DNA of 64,000 bases from Syntrophobacter fumaroxidans MPOB. Its GTDB lineage: Bacteria; Desulfobacterota; Syntrophobacteria; Syntrophobacterales; Syntrophobacteraceae. Position 1 is the first letter of the stretch; the number at the start of each line of letters is the position of its first letter. This document shows, piece by piece, positions 27,056 through 35,641 of this stretch. The notes beneath the pieces were generated by a model. The model did not search any database and was not told the DNA's origin. It saw only the letters and a program-made list of their open reading frames with translations. The position numbers and the translations under genes are program-made. The stretch covers positions 856,001 through 920,000 of the forward strand of contig NC_008554.1 of the NCBI RefSeq assembly GCF_000014965.1. Direction: 5' to 3'.

Positions 27056-27141
27056 GCCAGAAAAAGAGTCGGCGCCGGGCGGTATGATGCTCGGACGGAA
27101 TGTGCCGGAGGCGATTTGAAGAAAACGGGAGGTGTCGGAAC

Positions 27142-27480
27142 ATGGTGAAAATTGAAGCGGTCATCAAGCCTTTTCGGCTGACGGAGGTCCAGGAGGCGTT
27201 GTCGTCTCTGGGGGTGCAGGGAATGACGGTATTTGAGGTGAAGGGATTCGGGCGGCAGAAAGGGCATGTGGAACTTTACCGCGGCGCGGAATACAAAGTG
27301 AGTTTCGTTCCGAAGCTTATGGTCCTCGCGGTGGTTCCGGACACCCTGGTCGAACGGGCCGTGGAAGCCATACAGAAAGCGGCCTGCACGGGGAAAATCG
27401 GCGACGGAAAAATCTTCCTTTCGCATATCGATGACGTTATGCGCATTCGAACGAAGGAAACGGGCCCCGAGGCGCTTTAG
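27142..27480 (+). CDS. glnK: Nitrogen regulatory protein P-II (GlnK type)
   Basis: 112-residue trimeric signal protein that senses 2-oxoglutarate, ATP/ADP and glutamine and plugs the ammonium channel. ATG 27142 follows GGGAGGTG. PII landmarks: KPFRLTEVQEAL, GMTVFEVKGFGRQKGH (ATP/2-oxoglutarate site), T-loop ELYRGAEYKVSF with Y51, the uridylylation site, and TGKIGDGKIFL. Linkage to amtB 69 bases downstream is why GlnK is preferred over GlnB; sequence alone does not decide. Expression is probably from the sigma54 promoter upstream. Confidence 0.94.
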   Translation: MVKIEAVIKPFRLTEVQEALSSLGVQGMTVFEVKGFGRQKGHVELYRGAEYKVSFVPKLMVLAVVPDTLVERAVEAIQKAACTGKIGDGKIFLSHIDDVMRIRTKETGPEAL

Positions 27481-27548
27481 TGCTCGAGAGCGGGATTGGC
27501 TCGATACGAGGTTTCAAGCAATTCGTCTGGAGATCCGGAGGAAACGAG

Positions 27549-28898
27549 ATGAACAGAACGCTGGTGATTTTGGTTCTTGTATTTCTGGCACTGAGCGCGG
27601 GCGCCGGCTTCGCGGCGGAATCTGGACCGCAGGCGGGGGCGGTCGAGGCGGCTGCGGCCTCTGCGGCACCCCTCAAGGTGGACACCGGGGACACCGGCTG
27701 GCTCCTGGCCTGTTCGGCACTGGTTTTGCTGATGACCCCCGGCCTCGCGCTTTTCTACGGTGGAATGGTGCGGCGCAAGAACGTCCTGGGCACCGTCATG
27801 CACAGTTTCGTGGCGATGGGAATCATAACGGTTCAGTGGGTCCTCTTCGGCTACAGCCTCTCGTTTGGTCCCGACGTCTGGCATTTCATAGGCAATCTCG
27901 ACTGGATCGGGCTTCGCGGAGTCGGATTGGAACCCAACGGCGACTACGGCGCCACCGTTCCGCACCAGGCGTTCATGATCTTCCAGATGATGTTTGCCAT
28001 CATAACCCCGGCCTTGATTTCGGGGGCGATCGCGGAAAGGTTCAAGTTCAGCACCTACGTGGTGTTCATGACGCTCTGGGCGTTCCTGGTGTACGATCCG
28101 CTCGCTCACTGGGTGTGGGGCACCGGGGGCTGGCTGAAGGAACTCGGGGCGCTCGACTTTGCGGGAGGGCTCGTGGTGCACATCAGCTCCGGTGTGTCCG
28201 CCCTGGCCTGTGCCCTCGTGGTGGGAAAGAGGAAAGGGTACGGCGTCGATCTCATGGCCCCGCACAACCTCATGTTCACCATTCTCGGCGCATGCCTGCT
28301 GTGGTTCGGATGGTTCGGGTTCAACGCGGGGAGCGCCATCGCCTCGGGCGCCCTGGCGACGTCGGCCTTCGTGGTCACGCATATCGCCACGGGGGCGGCG
28401 GCCATGTCGTGGATGTTCACGGAATGGATTCACCGGGGGAAACCCACCGCTCTCGGCGCGGCCTCCGGTGCGGTCGCGGGGCTGGTTGCCATAACGCCCG
28501 CATCCGGTTTCGTCGGGCCGCTCTCATCGCTGGTCATCGGGCTGATCGGCGGGGCGGTGTGCTACATGGCGGTGAGCCTCAAACCGAAGTTCGGCTACGA
28601 CGACTCGCTTGACGTGGTCGGAGTCCACGCCGTGGGGGGAACCCTGGGCGCCCTGCTCACCGGGCTCTTCGCATCCAAGCTGGTCAACCCGGCGGGTGCC
28701 GACGGGCTGTTCTTCGGGAACCCGGGCCAACTGGGCATCCAGGCGCTGTCGGTGGTCTGCGCTTGGGTCTATTCCTTTGCGGTCAGCTTCATCCTTCTCA
28801 AGATACTCGACAAGGTCATGGGCTTGAGGGTGACCGAGGAAGATGAATCCGTAGGACTCGATCTGAGCCAGCACGGGGAGGCCGGGTATACCCTGTAA
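27549..28898 (+). CDS. amtB: Ammonium transporter AmtB
   Basis: 449 residues from ATG 27549, preceded by GGAGGAAACGAG. N-terminal signal-like segment (residues 1-22), an Ala-rich linker, then about eleven membrane helices. The pore twin histidines are H211 (LVVHISSGVSALACAL) and H360 (DVVGVHAVGGTLGAL). Family signatures include TPGLALFYGGMVRRKNVL and the DYGATVPHQAFMIFQMMFA region. It conducts ammonium/ammonia across the inner membrane under control of GlnK. The operon ends in GC-rich hairpins. Confidence 0.96.
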   Translation: MNRTLVILVLVFLALSAGAGFAAESGPQAGAVEAAAASAAPLKVDTGDTGWLLACSALVLLMTPGLALFYGGMVRRKNVLGTVMHSFVAMGIITVQWVLFGYSLSFGPDVWHFIGNLDWIGLRGVGLEPNGDYGATVPHQAFMIFQMMFAIITPALISGAIAERFKFSTYVVFMTLWAFLVYDPLAHWVWGTGGWLKELGALDFAGGLVVHISSGVSALACALVVGKRKGYGVDLMAPHNLMFTILGACLLWFGWFGFNAGSAIASGALATSAFVVTHIATGAAAMSWMFTEWIHRGKPTALGAASGAVAGLVAITPASGFVGPLSSLVIGLIGGAVCYMAVSLKPKFGYDDSLDVVGVHAVGGTLGALLTGLFASKLVNPAGADGLFFGNPGQLGIQALSVVCAWVYSFAVSFILLKILDKVMGLRVTEEDESVGLDLSQHGEAGYTL

Positions 28899-28942
28899 AC
28901 CCGGGCTTGCATCAAAGTCCGGGTTGCGTTCAAGTCCACAGT

Positions 28943-28977
28943 ATTGGGCGGGAGGGTACAAGGCCCTCCCGCCCAAT
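28943..28977. terminator. Perfect 14-bp hairpin after amtB
   Basis: ATTGGGCGGGAGGG (28943-28956) pairs perfectly with CCCTCCCGCCCAAT (28964-28977) around a 7-base loop. It lies 45 bases past the amtB stop, between convergent genes, so it could act as a terminator in both directions, though no long T-run follows. The symmetry and composition also suit a dispersed palindromic repeat. Confidence 0.5.
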
Positions 28978-28995
28978 TGCGTGGGGTGCATACAA

Positions 28996-29015
28996 GGGCG
29001 GGGGTTTCCCCGCCC
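28996..29015. terminator. Second GC hairpin between amtB and the RNase gene
   Basis: GGGCGGGG (28996-29003) and CCCCGCCC (29008-29015) with a 4-base loop, followed on the plus strand by GCCGTGTTTTGG. It stands 18 bases after the first hairpin; together they separate the convergent amtB and RNase genes. From 29016 to 29253 I recognise nothing. Confidence 0.45.
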
Positions 29016-29253
29016 GCCGTGTTTTGGTCGATCTCCAGTTCGGCGCTCTTGAACGCGAATCGCCCCAAACCCGGCGCGCTGGTCGCACACCGTATCCGCT
29101 GCCTGTTTGGGGCCGAGACCCTCGTGAAATTAAGCGAAGATACCCTCTCCGCGGCACGGCGCCTCATCAAGAGCTGCCTGTTGGCGACCTCGCAGCCGCT
29201 CATTTCCCGGAAGACGGTTTTGTTGTGAAAAGTGATGATCAGACCCCGAAACA

Positions 29254-31296
29254 CTACTTTCCGAAATCGGGGAGCTGGACGCGCAGGATGTCCTCCCGGG
29301 GATTCAACCGGTCGATCTTTACCCTCACCATTTCCCCGGGCTGGAATTTCACGTTTTCGGGCAGGTGTGCGTTGGTCTCGATGAGGAAATCGGGGAGGAG
29401 CAGGTGCGAATAGCGTTCGTTCTGCTCGAGGATAAGGGCGTTCAGTGAGTGGATGTCCTCCTGCTCGAGATACTTGAGGATCCAGTACCGGGTCCACTTG
29501 CGTTGAATGAACGCGATCCTGGACTGGAGCGCGGTCAGCCTGGTGATGAGACCGCGCAACTCGTCCTCGTCGTAGAGGGGAGGGCCGCCCTGGAGCGCCT
29601 GCTTGATCTGGCGCTGCACCACCAGGTCCGTATACCGCCTGATGGGGGAGGTTACAGTGGTGTAGTGCTCCAGGGCCAGGCTGCAGTGCTGTTTGGAGCG
29701 GGTGTCCAGCTCGGCCCGGGCGTAGAGACGCCGTTGCCGGTAGATGCGAAACAGTTCGTGTTCGCTCTGGGTGAAATCGGTTTCCTGCTTGCATTCCCCC
29801 TGGCCGCGAAACACCGACGGCAGGTCGCGTTCGGCGAGAAAGGCCGCTGCGGCAGCGTTGGCGGCAATCATCCATTCCGACACCATGATCTGGCTCGGCG
29901 TTTCCTTTTCGTACCGGGAAACCTGGATCATTCCCGCCGAGTTCACGTAGACCTGGATTTCGGGAAGGGGAAGGATCGATGCTCCGCGGTCGAGCCGCGC
30001 GTTCCTGAGCTTCATCGCCAGGGCGGACAGCGCGGCAGGCGAATCGTCGAGCCGTATGCGCTCGTTCACCTCTTCGTAGGTGAGTTGCTCCGCCACGCGG
30101 ATCGTGCTCGAGACAATTTCGGACCCGGCGATGGTTCCGTCGCCGTGGACGACGAACAGAAAACTAAGGGCGGGTCGGTCTTCGCCGGCCTTGAGACTGC
30201 ACAGATCTTCGGACAGCGGGACGGGCAGCATGGAGATCCTGGCGTCCGGCAGGTAGATGGACGTCGCCCGCCGTTCAGCTTCCCGGTCGAGCACATCCCC
30301 TTTCAGGACGAACTCCGCGGCATCGGCGATGTGGATTCCGACTTCGAATCGGTTGCCGTCCAATGCACGGAAGCTCAAGGCATCGTCGTAGTCCCTGGTC
30401 AGGGCGCTGTCGACGGTGAGGCAATCCAGGTGCCGCAGGTCGCGGCGTTGCGGCTCCGTCTCGCCGGATGCTCCGGGGCGCGCCGAATGCAGGATGACTT
30501 CCACCCGCTCCTCCACTTCTTGCGGAAAATCCTGGGAAATGCCCTGCTCGTGGAGGTAAAGGTTCTCGTTTTCCTGCCAGACGCCCAGCCGCACCAGGAT
30601 ACGAAAAGCCGACTGGGGTTGAATGGCAATCCCGGCCCGTTTGAACAGTTCCTTGATGAAGACGATTTCCGCGGAGTCCTGCCCGAAAAGCGCGTAGTCT
30701 TTCAGGGTCTCGATCAACGCCTGCTGATCCGCCAGGGGCGACCTGGGTTTGCGGTTCCATGCCCCTTCGAGCCACCCGGCCCAAGTGTCCAGCCGTGCCT
30801 CTCTTTCGGCCTCCCTTGCCAGTTCCTCCCGGCGCTGTTCCACCTTTTCCCGCGCCCGTGCGTAAAAACATCCGTCCTTGTACTGGAAATAGAGCCGGTC
30901 CCGGAGAAGGACCCTCTGGACCGCGGCCACGTGGTCGTCGCTCAGCGCGCCGCTGAAAACGAACCCGGCCAGGTCCCGGGCTTCGAATCCTTCCTCCTCG
31001 CCCTCGAACAGCGACCACAGTTCGGCGATGTCGACGCTCCCCGTCAGTCTTTCCCGCTCCTGCCCCGCGGCGCGCAGCCGCGCCACCAGGTCGTCACGCC
31101 CGGACTTGAGGTCCAACAGCGCGCTGCCCGCAAAGATGATCCTGCTCGGCGCGAGGCTGACTTCGCGGTTCTGTTCCGTCAGCGCGGAAAAACGATTGTT
31201 CTTTACCCCCGTGCAGACGGCGCAGACGACTTCCTTGGATTCGAAAAACTCCAGGATCGTGCCGGCAACGATCTCGGGCTGGGTCGGCCGGCTCAT
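29254..31296 (-). CDS. Exoribonuclease, RNase II/R (RNB) family
   Basis: 680 residues. The central RNB catalytic domain starts near 280, with the aspartate motif DCLTVDSALTRDYDDALSF that binds the two metal ions and GIHIADAAEFV. Conserved TTVTSPIRRYTDLVVQRQI lies near residue 555. The first 270 residues do not show clear cold-shock folds, and only a short S1-like tail (PGEMVRVKIDRLNPREDILRVQL) closes the protein. That layout is like the cyanobacterial/plastid RNase II type more than RNase R. It degrades RNA 3' to 5' in the cytoplasm. ATG 31296 overlaps the amidase stop (ATGA), so translation is coupled. Confidence 0.88.
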   Translation of the reverse strand: MSRPTQPEIVAGTILEFFESKEVVCAVCTGVKNNRFSALTEQNREVSLAPSRIIFAGSALLDLKSGRDDLVARLRAAGQERERLTGSVDIAELWSLFEGEEEGFEARDLAGFVFSGALSDDHVAAVQRVLLRDRLYFQYKDGCFYARAREKVEQRREELAREAEREARLDTWAGWLEGAWNRKPRSPLADQQALIETLKDYALFGQDSAEIVFIKELFKRAGIAIQPQSAFRILVRLGVWQENENLYLHEQGISQDFPQEVEERVEVILHSARPGASGETEPQRRDLRHLDCLTVDSALTRDYDDALSFRALDGNRFEVGIHIADAAEFVLKGDVLDREAERRATSIYLPDARISMLPVPLSEDLCSLKAGEDRPALSFLFVVHGDGTIAGSEIVSSTIRVAEQLTYEEVNERIRLDDSPAALSALAMKLRNARLDRGASILPLPEIQVYVNSAGMIQVSRYEKETPSQIMVSEWMIAANAAAAAFLAERDLPSVFRGQGECKQETDFTQSEHELFRIYRQRRLYARAELDTRSKQHCSLALEHYTTVTSPIRRYTDLVVQRQIKQALQGGPPLYDEDELRGLITRLTALQSRIAFIQRKWTRYWILKYLEQEDIHSLNALILEQNERYSHLLLPDFLIETNAHLPENVKFQPGEMVRVKIDRLNPREDILRVQLPDFGK

Positions 31297-32747
31297 GATC
31301 TGTCTCCGATCCTGGCGTAACCGTGCATCTTGCGTATATAGGATTCAATGCCGCCGGATATTCCGGCGGCCACGCTCCTCTGAAAGCTTTTGTCCTTCAG
31401 GAGTCGCTCTTCAGCGTCGTTGGTGATGAATGCCGTCTCCACGAGAATGCTCGGCATTTCGGCGCCGACCAGGACGAAGAACGGGGCCTGCTTGGTCCCA
31501 AGGTCCCTCAATTCCCTGTACTGGGGCCGGACCTTGTGGACGATATTTGCCTGAACGTCTCTTGCAAGTCGCGATGATTCGCTGATCTTGGTGTTGCGCA
31601 TCAGCTCGCGCAGGATTCCTTCGAGATCGCTCATCTTCTTTTGCGACGCTGCGTTTTCGAGCGCGGCGACACGCGCCGATTCCTTGTCCTTGGCAAGGTT
31701 CAGGAAATACGTTTCCGTTCCGCGACGGGTCTTGTCCTCGTGGGCGTTGGCGTGGATCGAGATGAATAGATCGGCCTTGTGCTTATTGGCGAAGGCGGTG
31801 CGGTCCTCCAGGGACATGAATCGATCGTCCGTGCGGGTGAGGATCACCTCGCACCCGGTTTTGCGCCCGATGGCTTTCTTCAGCTCCCTGGCAATGGCCA
31901 ACGTCAGGTCCTTTTCATGCATGCCGTTGGGACCGGAGGCCCCCTTGTCCTTGCCGCCGTGTCCCGGATCGATCACAATGCGCCTCACCTCGAGGCCGAA
32001 CTGGCAGGCAAGGCTGGGCATGGACGGGCCGGCCTTGCGTCCGGCCACGCCGGCTCTCGGCGAAGCCGAAGCCGGTTTTCCCTTCGAACCGGGAGTCCCT
32101 TTGCCGCGGATCGATTTCGCCGTGGCGGCATCGCCGGCCGACCGGGCGCCGCCGGATTGCGCCGCAGGAGTCTTCCGGGAATCCCGGCCAACCGCCTCCG
32201 GTTTCTTCGCTCGGCGTTCCTCCTGGAGGCTTTTCTGCAATTTCGTCGTCATTTCCGACGACTTCCGGTGCATGTCTCCACCGGGAAAGAAGATGCCCAC
32301 CTTCGCGAACTCGATGTAGGCCTGCGCGGGGTCTTCGTTGAGGGTCATCACCCCGATCAGGTATTGTGCGTCGTCGGCCAGGGGGCTGTCATGGTGCTTT
32401 TGCACCACGCTCCGGTAGTTTTCCTGGGCCGACCGGAAGTCGTCCCTGTCACGCGTTGCGTCGTATCGAGCGTGATAGCATTGTCCGAGCAGATAATGGC
32501 TCCGGTCACCGAGCTTTTCCCGGGTATCCTGCCGCATCACCTCCCGCAGGCCGGCGATGCACTGGTCGAGCTCCCGGAGGCGGTGCGTGGTCTCGGGATC
32601 CGAGAGCGCCGCCCGGTACCTTTTCAAAACCTCCTGGTACTGCCGTTCGACCGGATCCGCCGCGGCGTACGCGCCTCCGCTCCGGACCGCGAACAGCAGC
32701 AGAACCGCAAGAAACAACAGGAGGTTCCGGTTTACGGGTCGTCTCAT
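31293..32747 (-). CDS. N-acetylmuramoyl-L-alanine amidase (AmiC-type) with N-terminal repeat domain
   Basis: 484 residues from ATG 32747, which overlaps the mutS stop (ATGA). A signal peptide (MRRPVNRNLLLFLAVLLLF, cleavage near AYAAA) sends it to the periplasm. Residues 35-165 look helical and TPR-like (YLLGQCYHARYD, AQYLIGVMTLNEDPAQAYIEF), where AmiC would have AMIN. A basic, Ala/Gly-rich linker about 170-235 follows. The amidase-3 domain 245-475 has the zinc ligands in VIDPGHGGKDKGASG and SIHANAHED and the catalytic Glu in ILVETAFITN. It cuts the bond between MurNAc and the stem peptide during cell separation. It is sandwiched between mutS and an RNase gene. Confidence 0.9.
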   Translation of the reverse strand: MRRPVNRNLLLFLAVLLLFAVRSGGAYAAADPVERQYQEVLKRYRAALSDPETTHRLRELDQCIAGLREVMRQDTREKLGDRSHYLLGQCYHARYDATRDRDDFRSAQENYRSVVQKHHDSPLADDAQYLIGVMTLNEDPAQAYIEFAKVGIFFPGGDMHRKSSEMTTKLQKSLQEERRAKKPEAVGRDSRKTPAAQSGGARSAGDAATAKSIRGKGTPGSKGKPASASPRAGVAGRKAGPSMPSLACQFGLEVRRIVIDPGHGGKDKGASGPNGMHEKDLTLAIARELKKAIGRKTGCEVILTRTDDRFMSLEDRTAFANKHKADLFISIHANAHEDKTRRGTETYFLNLAKDKESARVAALENAASQKKMSDLEGILRELMRNTKISESSRLARDVQANIVHKVRPQYRELRDLGTKQAPFFVLVGAEMPSILVETAFITNDAEERLLKDKSFQRSVAAGISGGIESYIRKMHGYARIGDRS

Positions 32748-35413
32748 CGCTTTCCCCTGGAAGCGCAGCTTGCCGGTTCTTCCCCGGCGGAGCCCCGTAT
32801 CTGCTCTTTCAGTGCATGAAGGTTCTGCAGCGCGGCAATCGGTGTCATGTTGTCCAGGTCGAGGGCCAAAATGCGATCCCGGAGCCATTCCGGCGAACGC
32901 TGAAAGAGGCTCATCTGGATGCCGGGTTCCTTCTCGCGCGCCGGGCGGCCGCGCCTGGCCGCGCCGGACGGCGCGGCCGCAAACGGCGCATGACCGGATT
33001 CGAGCTGCTGGAGGATTTCCCTTGCGCGCCCGGTCACTTCCTCCGGCAAGCCCGCCAGTCGCGCCACCTGGATTCCGTAGCTGCGGCTCGCTCCACCCTG
33101 GACCAGCTTGTGAAAGAACAGGATCTCCTGCTGCCATTCCCGGATGGCCACGTTGAAATTCCTGACCCTCGGACGACTGCGGGCCAACTCCGTCAGTTCA
33201 TGATAATGCGTTGCAAAAAGCGTCTTTATACCCTTTTCCTGGAAGTCGTGCAAATGTTCGGCAACCGCCCAGGCGATGCTCAGCCCGTCGTAGGTGCTCG
33301 TGCCGCGGCCGATCTCGTCGAGAATGATAAGGCTGCGCGGTGTGGCGTGATGGAGAATGTTGGCGGTTTCCTGCATCTCCACCATGAAGGTGGAACGCCC
33401 GCGGGCCAGGTCGTCGGATGCGCCCACACGGGTGAATATGCGGTCCACCAGGCCGATGTGCGCTTCCGATGCCGGGACGAAACTCCCGATGTGTCCCATG
33501 AGGACGATAAGGGCGGCCTGCCGGAGAATGGTCGATTTTCCGGCCATGTTGGGCCCGGTTATGACGAGCACCTGCTGATCCCGCTGATCCATGTCCAGGT
33601 CGTTGGGAACGAAGGTCCCGTCTTTGAGGTAATGCTCGATCACCGGGTGACGGCCGTCGCGAATGCGGATCGCGTCGGACTCGTCCATCACCGGGCGGCA
33701 GTAGTCGTAGCGGCACGCAACCTCGGCCAGGGCGGACACGCAATCGAGGTCGGCGATCCGGTCGGCCGCGGCCTGGATGCGCCCGGCCTCCCGCGCGATC
33801 CGGGCGCGCAGATCCGCGAAGATCTGCTGCTCGAGCTCGAGCCGCTTCTCCTCGGCTTGGAGCACCTGAGTTTCGAAGGTCTTGAGCTCCTCGGTGATGA
33901 ATCGTTCCGCATTCACCAGCGTTTGCTTGCGAAAATAGTGTTCAGGGACGGAGTTGAGGTTCGCGTTCGAAATCTCGATGTAATAACCGAACACCTTGTT
34001 GTAGCGGACCTTGAGCGAGGAAATGCCCGTATCCCGGCGCTGCTGGACCTCGTAGTCCGCCATCCACCCCTTGGCGTCGCGGCTCAGCCGCACGAAATGG
34101 TCGAGCTCTTCGCTGACGCCGGCGGAAATGACGCCCCCGGCGGCAAGTCCCGGTGGAGGGGGATCGAGGAGGGTCCGCTCGATGATGTCGGCGACGTCCG
34201 CGAGATCGTCCCAGCGGGCTCGAAGCTCGGAGAGCCTTGGGGAGGTGAGCTCGGCAAGCGCCGCGCCGAGGGCGGGGAGGTTCTGCAGGGACTTCTTGAG
34301 GGCCACCAGGTCCCGCGGCGTCGAAGTCCCCGTGCTGTTGCGGCCGTTGAGGCGTTCCACGTCGCTTATCCGGCTGAGCAGGCCCAGGGTTTCGCCGCGC
34401 ATGGGCGCGTTCGCCGCCAGTTCGGCGATCGCCTCCCGGCGGTTGTTGATGCGCGCGAGATCGAGCAGGGGATACCGCAGCCACTGCTGAAGCTTGCGCC
34501 CGCCCATGGCGGTTTTGGTTTCGTCCAGGATGTCAATGAGCGAGCCCTTGCGGCCCTGGAAGCTCTGGGAGTGGAATATCTCGAGGTTGCGGACGCCGGC
34601 TTCGTCCACGATCATGAAGTCGCCGCGGCTGTATGGGAGAAGCCGCGTGATGTGATCGCACGACCCGAGGAGATTCGCCTGCATGTAAGCAAGGATGGCC
34701 CCCGCCGCCCGGATTCCGAGGTCCATCCCCGAAATGCCGAATCCCTCGAGGGAATGGACCCGAAAGTGGCCGACCAGGGCTTCCTCGGCGCGCTTGCCGT
34801 CGAATCTGTCCGCACCCAGGGGGGTGAGGGCGATTCCGTAAAGCTTCGGGAGCTCCTCGGCCCATGGATGTTCGTCGTCATCGGAGAGGAGCAGTTCGCG
34901 GGGCGAGACCCGGATCAGCTCCTCCAGGAGGGCTTCGCGGGATTCAATCTCGACCATCTTGAATTCGGCCGTGGAGACGTCCAGGAAGGCGAGCCCGAAA
35001 CGTTCGCCCGCCGTGGAATTCGAGACCGCGGCAAGGTAATTGGGCTGCTTGGCGGCGAGGTTCTGCGCGTCCAGGACCAGCCCGGGAGTGATCACCCGCG
35101 TGACTTCCCTGCGCACCAGCCCCTTCGCCTTCCTGGGATCCTCCACCTGGTCGCAGATGGCCACCTTTTTCCCGGCCGAGACGAGCCTGGCGATGTACCC
35201 CTCGGCGGCGTGATAGGGAACGCCGCACATGGGAATCCTGACTTCCGACTGCCGGTCGCGGGAGGTGAGCGCGATCTCGAGGAGCCCAGATGCCGTCACC
35301 GCATCGTCCATGAACATCTCGTAGAAATCCCCCATCCGGTACAGCAGCAGCGCGTCCGGATACTTCTCCTTGATTTCGAGATATTGCTGCATCATGGGGG
35401 TGATTTTGTTCAT
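32744..35413 (-). CDS. mutS: DNA mismatch repair protein MutS
   Basis: 889 residues from ATG 35413 (GGAG five bases upstream). The mismatch-reading Phe-x-Glu is F30-Y-E32 in MGDFYEMF. Connector, lever and clamp domains follow. The ABC-type ATPase has Walker A VITGPNMAGKST near 620 and Walker B LIILDEIGRGTSTYDGLSIAW near 700. The C-terminus ends in a dimerisation tail (LQNLHALKEQI). The open frame runs upstream toward 35800, but that part is antisense to uvrA and non-coding. Divergent from uvrA, with 228 bp between the starts. Confidence 0.97.
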   Translation of the reverse strand: MNKITPMMQQYLEIKEKYPDALLLYRMGDFYEMFMDDAVTASGLLEIALTSRDRQSEVRIPMCGVPYHAAEGYIARLVSAGKKVAICDQVEDPRKAKGLVRREVTRVITPGLVLDAQNLAAKQPNYLAAVSNSTAGERFGLAFLDVSTAEFKMVEIESREALLEELIRVSPRELLLSDDDEHPWAEELPKLYGIALTPLGADRFDGKRAEEALVGHFRVHSLEGFGISGMDLGIRAAGAILAYMQANLLGSCDHITRLLPYSRGDFMIVDEAGVRNLEIFHSQSFQGRKGSLIDILDETKTAMGGRKLQQWLRYPLLDLARINNRREAIAELAANAPMRGETLGLLSRISDVERLNGRNSTGTSTPRDLVALKKSLQNLPALGAALAELTSPRLSELRARWDDLADVADIIERTLLDPPPPGLAAGGVISAGVSEELDHFVRLSRDAKGWMADYEVQQRRDTGISSLKVRYNKVFGYYIEISNANLNSVPEHYFRKQTLVNAERFITEELKTFETQVLQAEEKRLELEQQIFADLRARIAREAGRIQAAADRIADLDCVSALAEVACRYDYCRPVMDESDAIRIRDGRHPVIEHYLKDGTFVPNDLDMDQRDQQVLVITGPNMAGKSTILRQAALIVLMGHIGSFVPASEAHIGLVDRIFTRVGASDDLARGRSTFMVEMQETANILHHATPRSLIILDEIGRGTSTYDGLSIAWAVAEHLHDFQEKGIKTLFATHYHELTELARSRPRVRNFNVAIREWQQEILFFHKLVQGGASRSYGIQVARLAGLPEEVTGRAREILQQLESGHAPFAAAPSGAARRGRPAREKEPGIQMSLFQRSPEWLRDRILALDLDNMTPIAALQNLHALKEQIRGSAGEEPASCASRGKR

Positions 35414-35641
35414 CTTTACTCCAGCCGGGACGTTGAAAGGAAATGCTGCTCCCTCCGAATCCAGGGAATTTTCATCTATCGCACCGGCAAGATCAAGGAG
35501 TAATACTTCCGCCTTGAAAAATCGAAACCGTCGGGGAATGATTGGGGTGGAACGAGACCGGAGGGCGGTTCCCGGAAACGTGAACGAACGAACGGGCCGG
35601 CGTGCCTGAGGAGGCGCGGCCTTTTGTGTTGAAAGAAAAAG
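35414..35641. other. Divergent regulatory gap mutS / uvrA
   Basis: 228 bases that must hold both promoters for two DNA-repair units. I see a short direct repeat GAACGAACGAAC near 35582-35593 and GC-rich sequence before uvrA, but no LexA box I can name with confidence. Confidence 0.4.

Larger units (their letters stand above)
26580..27141 (+). other. Long leader and promoter region of glnK-amtB
   Basis: 562 bases without a gene. The first 230 bases after uppP show nothing I recognise. An AT-richer stretch follows (26780-26920), then the sigma54-like promoter (26948-26963), then a large hairpin (26977-27055) within the predicted leader, then the ribosome-binding site GGGAGGTG before glnK. The promoter and hairpin are listed separately. 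Confidence 0.6.

Noticed and set aside
32366-35503. 1045-codon plus-strand open frame across mutS and the amidase
   Set aside because: Antisense to two clear genes; no motif of its own.
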